Source of the DNA: JALZHR01 sp036389695
GTDB taxonomy: Bacteria; Acidobacteriota; Blastocatellia; Pyrinomonadales; Pyrinomonadaceae
Assembly: GCA_036389695.1 (NCBI GenBank)
Contig: DASVWG010000152.1
Coordinates: 1-5,231 of the forward strand
Direction: 5' to 3'
DNA: 5,231 nucleotides
In this document: piece by piece, positions 1 to 5,231 of the stretch
How the letters are laid out: every line of letters begins with the position of its first letter
Position numbering within the stretch: position 1 is the stretch's first letter
Made by a program: the position numbers and the translations under genes
The notes under the pieces: generated by a model
Told to the model about the DNA's origin: nothing
The model's database searches: none
Seen by the model: only the letters and a program-made list of their open reading frames with translations

Positions 1-1788
1 ACGGCGACGCAGTTTGGAATGATGACTCCGGCTTACGCTTCGCCCGAACAAATTCTCGGCAAACGCATCGGCACGACCAGCGACGTTTACAGCCTCGGCG
101 TCATTCTTTACGAGCTTTTGACCGGACAGAAACCTTATCGAATCGATTCAAACAGCCAAATCGAAATCGAAAAGGCGGTTCTGCACGGCGAACCCGCGCG
201 TCCTTCGTCAGTCGTCCTTCGTCCTTCGCAAGCTGAAAAGAACCAGACAGCCGAGCGAAACAAACAAAGAACAAAGGACGAAGGACAAAGGACGAAATCG
301 CTGAAAGGCGATTTGGACAACATCATCTTAAAAGCTTTGCGCAAAGAGCCTGCGGAGCGTTACGCTTCGGTCGGGCAGTTTTCCGAAGATATCCGGCGTT
401 ATCTGGAAGGCTTGCCGATTGTCGCGCGACCGCACACGTTTTCGTATCGCGCGACGAAATTCATCAAGCGCAACCGCATCGGCGTGACTGCCGCCGCACT
501 TGTTTTTCTCTCGCTCTGTGCCGGAATCACAATCGCCATCTGGCAGGCGCACCGCGCCGAGCAGCAGAAAATTCTCGCCGAAAAGCGTTTCAACGATGTG
601 CGCCAGCTGGCAAATTCGGTCGTTTTCAAATATCACGACGCGATTGCCGATTTGGAAGGCTCGACCGCCGTGCGCGAGATGCTGGTTCAGGACGCTCTGC
701 AATATCTCGACACGCTGGCATCTGACGCCGGAAGCGATAACGAGCTTAAAAAGGAACTCGCGCTCGCCTACCTGAAGCTCGGCGACGCGCAGGGGAAAAT
801 TTACGCCGCCAATACCGGCAACACGGAAGGCGCGCTGGCGAGCTATCGCAAATCCGTCGCGCTGCTCGAAGCGGTCGTGCGCGACGCGCCCGCCGATGCG
901 AAAGCGAAAACCGATTTGATAAAAGCGTATGACAGCCTCGCTTTTCTGATGACGCGCGCGGGCGGAAATTCGCGCGAGCTGGTCGAAAAATCGCTGAATT
1001 TATATGACGAGCTGGAAAAACTTGAACCCGCCGACGATGAAAGACGAATGCAATTGGTCGAGCTTTTGATTCGCTACGGCGACACGGCTGTCGGATTCGA
1101 AAACAGCCTGCGCGAGCATTTAAAAGCTCAAGCCATCGCCGAAAAGATTGTCGAGACCGACGCGAATAATCCCGAAAAACTGCGTCAATTAATCCGCGCC
1201 GATCAACGCATCGGCACCGATTACCAGCGTCTCGGCGACCGGGCGCGGCAGGAAAATAAACCGGACGAAGCCAGAGGATTTTTCCGCCAATCGCTCGAAT
1301 ATCAGCAGCGGACGCTTGCCGGAGCCGAAAAGCTTTACGCGCTCGCGCCGGAAAAACCGGCAAATCGTCGTTATATGGCGCTCGCCTATATTAATTTATC
1401 CGAATCTCTGGGCAGAAACGGGCGCGCGCCGGAAGCGCTCGGAATGCTCGAAAAAGCCCGCAGGATTTTGGAAGAAAACTTAAGCCTCGACCCGAAAAAC
1501 AACGAAACAAAGTTTGATTTAGCGGAAATTTTCAACGCCTTCGCGTACATTTACAGCGACACGGGCGACGCCGGAAACTTCTCGCAGTATTTGCGAAAGG
1601 CTCTGGAACTAAACGAGGAAATTTACGCCAAAGACCCGCAAAATCTGGAAGCTTTAAACTCCATCGTCGAGCGCAGCCGGAAGCTTTCCGAAACTTTCGC
1701 GCAAGCGGGCGACGCGGAAAAGGCAAAATATTTCAAACAAAAAAGCGATGCTTTTAATGCGAAGAGAGAAGCGGCTTTGCGAAAGTGA
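1..1788 (+). CDS. Membrane Ser/Thr protein kinase, PknB type, C-terminal part (5' end outside window)
   Basis: The frame is open from base 1 to a TGA at 1786-1788, giving 595 visible residues; the N-lobe, HRD loop and DFG motif must lie upstream. Residues 9-17 (TPAYASPEQ) are the end of the activation segment with the APE-like SPE motif. Residues 28-33 (DVYSLG) are the D-x-x-S-x-G motif of subdomain IX. Residues 102-128 (KGDLDNIILKAL to RYASVGQF) are the last helices of the C-lobe. A basic juxtamembrane stretch precedes one membrane helix at about 161-181. The rest, about 185-595, is helical with TPR-like units such as ALAYLKLGDAQG and ALAYINLSESLGRNGRAPEALGMLEKA. The expected topology is a cytoplasmic kinase and an extracytoplasmic helical domain that may sense a ligand or bind partners. 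Phosphorylation targets cannot be read from sequence. Residues 67-101 form an unusual repeat-encoded linker, described separately. The following gene is convergent. Confidence 0.93.
   Translation, partial: TATQFGMMTPAYASPEQILGKRIGTTSDVYSLGVILYELLTGQKPYRIDSNSQIEIEKAVLHGEPARPSSVVLRPSQAEKNQTAERNKQRTKDEGQRTKSLKGDLDNIILKALRKEPAERYASVGQFSEDIRRYLEGLPIVARPHTFSYRATKFIKRNRIGVTAAALVFLSLCAGITIAIWQAHRAEQQKILAEKRFNDVRQLANSVVFKYHDAIADLEGSTAVREMLVQDALQYLDTLASDAGSDNELKKELALAYLKLGDAQGKIYAANTGNTEGALASYRKSVALLEAVVRDAPADAKAKTDLIKAYDSLAFLMTRAGGNSRELVEKSLNLYDELEKLEPADDERRMQLVELLIRYGDTAVGFENSLREHLKAQAIAEKIVETDANNPEKLRQLIRADQRIGTDYQRLGDRARQENKPDEARGFFRQSLEYQQRTLAGAEKLYALAPEKPANRRYMALAYINLSESLGRNGRAPEALGMLEKARRILEENLSLDPKNNETKFDLAEIFNAFAYIYSDTGDAGNFSQYLRKALELNEEIYAKDPQNLEALNSIVERSRKLSETFAQAGDAEKAKYFKQKSDAFNAKREAALRK
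200..293. repeat. Inverted 7-bp-unit repeat (GTCCTTY) inside the kinase gene
   Basis: The left arm 200-227 is four heptamers: GTCCTTC, GTCAGTC, GTCCTTC, GTCCTTC. The right arm 266-293 is four heptamers of the opposite orientation: AAAGAAC, AAAGGAC, GAAGGAC, AAAGGAC. A 38-nt spacer separates them, so the transcript could fold into a long imperfect hairpin. The element lies in the kinase reading frame and encodes the polar, charged linker around window residues 67-98, just before the conserved KGDLDNI helix. In relatives this position holds a short variable loop (family knowledge), so the extra residues are probably tolerated. Arms and register are seen directly; origin by insertion or expansion is inferred. 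Confidence 0.88.
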
Positions 1789-1792
1789 GTCG

Positions 1793-1890
1793 AAAACGCA
1801 AAATGCAAACTGCAAAATGGAAGAAGATTTAATCCTGAACACTAATCTTTCTTCCTGCTATTTTGCACTTTGCACTTTGCGTTTTGCATT
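1793..1890. repeat. Palindromic 7-bp-unit repeat (YTTTGCR) filling the convergent spacer; possible bidirectional terminator
   Basis: The right arm contains four heptamers at 1861-1888 (TTTTGCA, CTTTGCA, CTTTGCG, TTTTGCA). The left arm holds three in opposite orientation at 1797-1817 (CGCAAAA, TGCAAAC, TGCAAAA). Pairing continues inward through GGAAGAAGATT (about 1819-1829) against AATCTTTCTTCC (about 1844-1855), leaving a loop of roughly 14 nt. The structure starts a few bases after the kinase stop and ends 2 nt before the stop codon of the convergent gene, so it is essentially the whole spacer. A long hairpin between convergent genes could end transcription from both sides, but there is no clean GC stem followed by a T-run, so the terminator role is only an inference. 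Confidence 0.82.
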
Positions 1891-1892
1891 CT

Positions 1893-2192
1893 CTAAAAGT
1901 CCCGAATCTTCAAGCCGGTTTTCTGCTCGAACTGTTCCGCCATCGAAGGAATCTCGCCGCTCGGCTCGTCTCTGGTGATTCTTTCGACGCGCCACATCGG
2001 GAAAAAATAATCGCTCATTCCGAAAAACGGCTCGCCGCCCGCGACGGCGCGCGTCCAATCGTCAAAAGCATTGAGGTCGATGCCGCGCACATACGCGCCC
2101 GACGCGTTGATTTCGTGCAGCACGCCGAAGATTTTTTCGCGCGGCGTGTGCATCACGATGACGACCGTTTCGCCGGTTTCGATTTTTGCCAT
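1893..2192 (-). CDS. Small conserved-looking hypothetical protein, 99 aa, beta-rich N-terminus
   Basis: The gene starts at ATG (2190-2192) and ends with TAG (1893-1895). It begins 3 nt after the stop of the zinc-ribbon/coiled-coil gene, so the two are probably co-transcribed and translationally coupled. A weak GGA lies about 10 nt before the ATG. I do not recognise the family. Residues about 7-40 (GETVVIVMHTP, then EKIFGVLHEINASGAYVRGIDL) alternate like successive beta strands, and residues about 60-74 (YFFPMWRVERITRDE) could be a further strand pair. This pattern is loosely reminiscent of a small Sm-like barrel, but that is speculative. There is no signal peptide or membrane helix, so it is likely cytoplasmic. 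The C-terminus (SMAEQFEQKTGLKI) looks helical. The composition is that of a real protein and the frame fits the operon. Confidence 0.8.
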   Translation of the reverse strand: MAKIETGETVVIVMHTPREKIFGVLHEINASGAYVRGIDLNAFDDWTRAVAGGEPFFGMSDYFFPMWRVERITRDEPSGEIPSMAEQFEQKTGLKIRDF

Positions 2193-2195
2193 AAA

Positions 2196-3173
2196 TTATT
2201 CGTCCATAAACTTTCTGCTCGCTTCATCTTCGGCTTTCAGGCGTTTGTATTCGCGCTCCAATTCGTCGAAAGATTCGCTGAAATCGGTCAGCGTCGATTG
2301 AATATTAAAAGTTTCAGCCGTGTGCGCCAAATCTTTCGCGACAGGCAAATGTAGGCTTTCTTCGAGCGGCTGGATGTCCTGCAAAGCGCGCATTGCCTGT
2401 TTTGCCAGCAGAGCCTCGCGCAGTTTTTCGCACGAATTTTCGGTTTCGGCAAGCTGCGCGAGAAAATTTTCCTTTTCCGGCACGGCTCTGGGCGGAAACT
2501 CAATCGCGTCGTAGCGCGTCAAATTCTGCCGCATCCGGTTGATTTCGCGCGCGGTCGTCTCGATTGACGCCAAGCCGTTTTCCATTTCGGCTTCGCCCAG
2601 CCGGTGCAATTCGAAAAGATACGGCGAAACGCTGTTTTGCAGGCGCACAAGCTCGATTTTCTGTTTTTGCAGCTCGTAGCGCGCAAACTGGCTGATGACG
2701 ACTTCGCGGGCGGACAGCAGACGAGCGCGAACGTCCTGCAGCTGCGGGCTGTCGGTTTCCTTGATTTTATCTAAAACCGAGTCGATTTTCTGCCCGCGCT
2801 TGCTAAGCTCGCCGATGCGTTTTTCTATCAATCTCGCCTTTCCGTCCAGCGTCGACAAAGGATTATATATTTTCTCCTGCTCCGGCGCGTCGTGTTTTTT
2901 AAATTCCAGCCGGAACAAAAAAGCGAAAATTATTAAATAAACAGACAATCCGGTTATCAAAAGCTGAAAAAGATTGTAAAAGCCGCCGAACAAAAAAATC
3001 GTGACCGGCAGCGCCAGCAGTAAAGAAAAGAATAAAGCAAACAACGCGGGCTTTCCGGCGATTTGCATATAACCGGCGGTAATTTTTTTTGAAGAAATCG
3101 AACGCCCGCAATTCAGACATTTTTTCTCAAAACTCGAGACGTAAAATCCGCATCTGGCGCATTGAATAAGCAT
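2196..3173 (-). CDS. Zinc-ribbon membrane protein with two TM helices and a long coiled coil (hypothetical, 325 aa)
   Basis: With the ATG at 3171-3173 the protein is 325 residues and ends with TAA (2196-2198). Residues 5-22 carry a CxxC-x10-CxxC zinc ribbon (CARCGFYVSSFEKKCLNCG). Two hydrophobic helices follow at about 43-64 and 67-88, forming a hairpin. From about 95 to 325 the protein is charged and helical, with heptad-like stretches (RARLLSAREVVISQFARYELQKQKIELVRLQ and similar), so both the ribbon and the coiled coil are probably cytoplasmic. I do not recognise the family. The frame stays open upstream to an ATG at 3318-3320, but that extension lies inside trpA and reads as basic, non-protein-like sequence. 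An alternative ATG at 3192-3194 overlaps the trpA stop by 8 nt. Neither near start has a good Shine-Dalgarno; I chose the one immediately before the ribbon. Confidence 0.82.
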   Translation of the reverse strand: MLIQCARCGFYVSSFEKKCLNCGRSISSKKITAGYMQIAGKPALFALFFSLLLALPVTIFLFGGFYNLFQLLITGLSVYLIIFAFLFRLEFKKHDAPEQEKIYNPLSTLDGKARLIEKRIGELSKRGQKIDSVLDKIKETDSPQLQDVRARLLSAREVVISQFARYELQKQKIELVRLQNSVSPYLFELHRLGEAEMENGLASIETTAREINRMRQNLTRYDAIEFPPRAVPEKENFLAQLAETENSCEKLREALLAKQAMRALQDIQPLEESLHLPVAKDLAHTAETFNIQSTLTDFSESFDELEREYKRLKAEDEASRKFMDE

Positions 3174-3186
3174 AACCGGCAAGCTT

Positions 3187-3984
3187 TCAACCATCGGGCA
3201 ATAATTTTCGCACAAAGGCGGAGACTTTTTCCACCAAATCGTTTTCGCCGCTCGCATTTTCAATCTCGCGCACAATCGCCGAGCCGACCACCGCCGCGTC
3301 CGCATACTGCCACGTTTCATTGATTTGCTGCGCGGTCGAAATCCCGAAACCGACGGCGACCGGCAAAGCGGAAAATTTTCGCATTCTTTCGACTAAAATT
3401 CGCGCCGATTGGCTCGTTTCGTCGCGCGCGCCCGTCACGCCCGCGCGCGAAACGGCGTAGATAAAACCGCTCGCGCGACCGGCAACCATTTTCAGGCGCT
3501 CGTCGGTCGAAGTCGGCGCGACGAGAAAAATCATATCCAGATTGTTTTCGCGCAAAAGACGGGAAAATTCCTGCGCTTCTTCCGGCACTAAATCCGTCAC
3601 CAGAAAACCGTCCACGCCCGCCGCGCGCGCTTCCGTGCAAAGCTTTTCCAAGCCGTATTGCAAAAGCGGGTTGAAATAGCTGAAAAGAATTATCGGCGCG
3701 TTCGTTTCGGCGCGCGCCTCGCGAACCAGTTCGAGAATTTCGGCGATGCCGAAGTCGTGTTTTAAAGCGCGTTCCGAGGCGCGTTGAATAACGACGCCGT
3801 CCGCCATCGGGTCGCTGAACGGAACGCCGAGCTCGATAACCGTCGCGCCCGCCCGCGCGAGCATCAAAATCAAATCCCTGGTCGCGCTCAAATCCGGGTC
3901 GCCCGCCGTGATAAACGGGATAAAGCCTTTGCGCTTTTCATTTTTCAGGCGATTGAAGCTCTCTGCTATTCGCGATGTTTCCAT
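3187..3984 (-). CDS. trpA: Tryptophan synthase alpha subunit
   Basis: TrpA cleaves indole-3-glycerol phosphate to indole and glyceraldehyde 3-phosphate; indole is channelled to TrpB to make tryptophan in the cytoplasm. The 265-residue length is normal for this TIM-barrel family. Visible family motifs are FIPFITAGDPD (21-31), ELGVPFSDPMADG (51-63) carrying the expected catalytic Glu51 and Asp62 (equivalents of Glu49 and Asp60 in the enteric enzyme), SYFNPLLQYG (102-111), SRAGVTGAR (179-187, phosphate loop), VGFGIST (211-217) and VVGSAIV (232-238). After ADG the sequence reads VVIQ where enteric enzymes have PTIQ, a conservative-looking variation. The start ATG at 3982-3984 gives the standard N-terminus; no clear Shine-Dalgarno precedes it. 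No trpB is present upstream, where a repeat spacer and a glycosyltransferase gene sit instead. The stop is 13 nt before the next gene. Confidence 0.97.
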   Translation of the reverse strand: METSRIAESFNRLKNEKRKGFIPFITAGDPDLSATRDLILMLARAGATVIELGVPFSDPMADGVVIQRASERALKHDFGIAEILELVREARAETNAPIILFSYFNPLLQYGLEKLCTEARAAGVDGFLVTDLVPEEAQEFSRLLRENNLDMIFLVAPTSTDERLKMVAGRASGFIYAVSRAGVTGARDETSQSARILVERMRKFSALPVAVGFGISTAQQINETWQYADAAVVGSAIVREIENASGENDLVEKVSAFVRKLLPDG

Positions 3985-3994
3985 AAATTTATTT

Positions 3995-4157
3995 AGCCAC
4001 AGAAGGCGCGGGGAAAGAAAGAGAAATTAACCGCAGATGAACGCAAATTTTCGCAGATAAGAAAAATTGATTTGAAATCTCAAATTGCAGGAAAATCTTG
4101 CTTATCCGCGTTTATCTGCGTTCATCTGCGGTTAATTTCTCTGTTTCCTCTGCGGCT
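3995..4157. repeat. Large palindromic intergenic repeat with 10-bp units upstream of trpA
   Basis: The left arm is about 3995-4061 and the right arm about 4101-4157. They share a perfect 26-bp inverted core at 4020-4045 and 4117-4142. The outer ends also pair (AGCCACAGA at the left against TCTGCGGCT at the right, with mismatches), and so do the inner ends (GCAGATAAG against CTTATCCGC). The right arm is a decamer array: TCCGCGTTTA 4105-4114, TCTGCGTTCA 4115-4124, TCTGCGGTTA 4125-4134. The element fills almost the whole 176-nt spacer between the glycosyltransferase stop and the trpA start. From general knowledge, ATCTGCGTTCATCTGCGG-like repeats recur in many environmental bacterial genomes, including Acidobacteriota. 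It would form a long hairpin in the trpA leader or at the 3' end of the upstream transcript. I see no convincing promoter in the spacer. Confidence 0.88.
4070..4085. repeat. Small palindrome in the loop of the large trpA-upstream repeat
   Basis: ATTTGA at 4070-4075 and TCAAAT at 4080-4085 are exact reverse complements around a 4-nt AATC loop. The site lies in the 39-nt spacer (4062-4100) between the arms of the larger palindrome, so it would form a secondary AT-rich stem in the loop of the large hairpin. A six-pair AT stem is weak on its own, so any function as an operator or structural element is unproven. Confidence 0.5.
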
Positions 4158-4160
4158 GAA

Positions 4161-5231
4161 TTATTTTAAATTTACCGCCGCGATTGCCAGTTTGCCGTTG
4201 TCTTCCAAAATCCGGCTCGCAACCAAATCGCTTTCGGTCAGCTCCGGTAAATATTCGAGCGGGACGAGAACCAGAACCGGTTTGTTTTCGTTTTGTTCGA
4301 TAAATTCCTTGACTTCCGCGACGCCGTAAAGATAGCGTTGTTTTCCGTCGGGAAGCCGCTCCAATCTGCCCGCGCCGTAAAATTCGGCGCTGTGCGAAGT
4401 GGTATGCAGGGTCAGGATTCTGGCGTCGGCAAAGCCTTTTGAATTGGCGGCGGCGATCAGATGCTTGACGGTTTCGTGCCGCGCGTAAGTCGCGCTGAAA
4501 AACTGCAAAATCACAAAAGAGACGGTAAACATCAGAAACGCCAGAATCTGCAGGGCGATTTCGCGCCATTTCGATTCGCGCGCAAAACGCGTGACGAAAT
4601 CCGCCGTTAGAATCAAAGCCGCAGGCACGGCGGGCAGAATATAACCGGGCAGCTTCGAGCCGGAAAGCGAGAAAAAAACGAGCGGAACCAGCAGCCAAGC
4701 CAGCGCGAAAGTCAGGAGCCGGGAGTCGAGAGTCGAGAGCTTTTCATTTTCGCCGCGCGTTTCCGGAACGGCATCCCGGGGCGAAAAAAAAGCTTTAATT
4801 AAATTCCAGACGGCAGCCAGAAAAAACGGCAGCCACGGAATCGTCATCAGCGGCAGAATGAGCCAGAAAAACCAGAGCGGCTGCGGGTGCAGGTATTTGT
4901 TTGAGAGGTAACGCTCGAAATGATGCTGGACGAAAAACTCGTCGATAAAGTCCCAACCGTATTTCTGATACATCGGCAGATACCACAATGCGGCGACCGA
5001 CAAGCTCAGAATCGTTCCCCAAAGTAAGCTGAAAACAAATGTTCTGGGCGGCAATTTAAACGATAAAAGATAATAAACCGCGACCACTCCGAACGGGAAA
5101 ACGACGCCGACCAAGCCCTTTGCCAGCAGCGCGACGCCGGTGAAAAAATAAAATGAAATCAAAGCCGCCGAAGGCGCCGCCGTTTTCGGGAAATCATGAT
5201 GCCCGTTCATTTTGCCGCCGCCGTTTTCCCA
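4161..5231 (-). CDS. ArnT/PMT-like membrane glycosyltransferase, C-terminal part (5' end outside window)
   Basis: The minus-strand frame is open from the window edge to TAA (4161-4163), showing 356 residues. The ATG at 5208-5210 is internal, since seven in-frame residues (WENGGGK) precede it and the family is normally about 500-600 residues with its catalytic first periplasmic loop near the N-terminus, which is missing here. Counting from that internal Met, visible signatures are LLAKGLVGVVFP (29-39), HHFERY (96-101), a PLWFFWLILPLMTIPWLPFF helix region (111-130) and LSGSKLPGYILPAVPAAL (182-199), typical of the PMT_2/ArnT group that moves sugars from polyprenyl-phosphate carriers to lipid or protein acceptors. 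Several hydrophobic helices follow one another, then a soluble C-terminal domain (about 245-349). The true substrate cannot be deduced. Residues 158-167 are encoded by a short repeat, listed separately. Confidence 0.9.
   Translation of the reverse strand, partial: WENGGGKMNGHHDFPKTAAPSAALISFYFFTGVALLAKGLVGVVFPFGVVAVYYLLSFKLPPRTFVFSLLWGTILSLSVAALWYLPMYQKYGWDFIDEFFVQHHFERYLSNKYLHPQPLWFFWLILPLMTIPWLPFFLAAVWNLIKAFFSPRDAVPETRGENEKLSTLDSRLLTFALAWLLVPLVFFSLSGSKLPGYILPAVPAALILTADFVTRFARESKWREIALQILAFLMFTVSFVILQFFSATYARHETVKHLIAAANSKGFADARILTLHTTSHSAEFYGAGRLERLPDGKQRYLYGVAEVKEFIEQNENKPVLVLVPLEYLPELTESDLVASRILEDNGKLAIAAVNLK
4711..4740. repeat. Direct 7-bp-unit repeat (GTCGAGA-like) inside the glycosyltransferase gene
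   Basis: On the plus strand four consecutive heptamers are GTCAGGA (4711-4717), GCCGGGA (4718-4724), GTCGAGA (4725-4731) and GTCGAGA (4732-4738), the last two identical. On the coding (minus) strand this gives the peptide LSTLDSRLLT at residues 158-167 of the glycosyltransferase, counted from the internal Met. That is the polar linker between two membrane helices, just before ALAWLLVPLVFFSLSGSKLP. Unlike the kinase element there is no inverted partner nearby. The frame is kept. Confidence 0.75.

Noticed and set aside
746..1363. 205-codon minus-strand open frame opposite the kinase
   Set aside because: Arg-rich antisense shadow of the kinase's helical region, typical of moderately GC-rich genes.
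1748..1978. Plus-strand open frame of 76 codons across the convergent spacer
   Set aside because: It translates the heptamer palindrome and the antisense of the 99-aa gene; it has no independent coding signal.
1863..2354. 163-codon plus-strand open frame opposite the 99-aa gene
   Set aside because: It begins in the repeat and runs antisense over two minus-strand genes that have the better protein composition and operon spacing.
3174..3320. N-terminal extension of the zinc-ribbon protein to an upstream ATG at 3318-3320
   Set aside because: It lies within the trpA coding sequence in another frame, reads as basic low-quality protein, and the zinc ribbon at the later ATG gives a natural N-terminus.
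3995..4157. CRISPR array or insertion-sequence remnant in the trpA-upstream repeat
   Set aside because: There are no regularly spaced identical repeats with unique spacers, no transposase fragment and no target-site duplication that I can see; it is an inverted short-unit repeat.
4072..4329. Plus-strand open frame of 85 codons over the trpA-upstream repeat
   Set aside because: Its N-terminal part is simply the translated palindromic repeat and the rest is antisense to the glycosyltransferase gene.
4132..4698. 188-codon minus-strand open frame
   Set aside because: It is a shadow of the glycosyltransferase in another frame; it is Arg/Ala-rich with no family motifs, while the overlapping frame has clear ones.

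Overview
The window (about 50% G+C by eye) looks like chromosomal sequence from an Acidobacteriota bacterium, most likely class Blastocatellia (Pyrinomonadaceae-like). That placement is an inference from three things: the architecture of the PknB-type kinase (kinase, one membrane helix, helical/TPR-like sensor region), the dense protein style, and spacers packed with short-period palindromic repeats. No rRNA or tRNA gene is present to confirm it.

Layout: (1) 1-1788, plus strand, the 3' part of a membrane Ser/Thr protein kinase gene whose N-lobe and catalytic loop lie upstream of the window. (2) 1789-1892, a spacer between convergent genes made almost entirely of one imperfect palindrome of 7-bp units. 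(3) 1893-3984, minus strand, a compact run read in the order trpA (tryptophan synthase alpha), a zinc-ribbon/two-helix/coiled-coil membrane protein, and a small 99-residue protein. Gaps are 13 nt or less, so these are probably one transcript. (4) 3985-4160, a spacer that is nearly all palindromic repeat, built on 10-bp units with a 26-bp perfect inverted core. (5) 4161-5231, minus strand, the C-terminal part of an ArnT/PMT-like membrane glycosyltransferase whose N-terminus lies beyond the window.

The genes are mostly ordinary: one tryptophan biosynthesis enzyme, one signalling kinase, one lipid-linked-sugar glycosyltransferase and two unrecognised proteins. TrpA needs a TrpB partner, which is not in this window.

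The distinctive signal is the repeats. Three unrelated 7-bp-unit repeats occur: GTCCTTY inside the kinase gene, YTTTGCR in the convergent spacer, and GTCGAGA-like inside the glycosyltransferase gene. A fourth repeat with 10-bp units occupies the other spacer. Two of the heptamer arrays sit within coding sequence, keep the frame, and encode low-complexity linkers at places where the protein families tolerate length change. Three of the four arrays are arranged as inverted pairs. A genome-wide process that creates or spreads short-period repeats is the most interesting hypothesis here.
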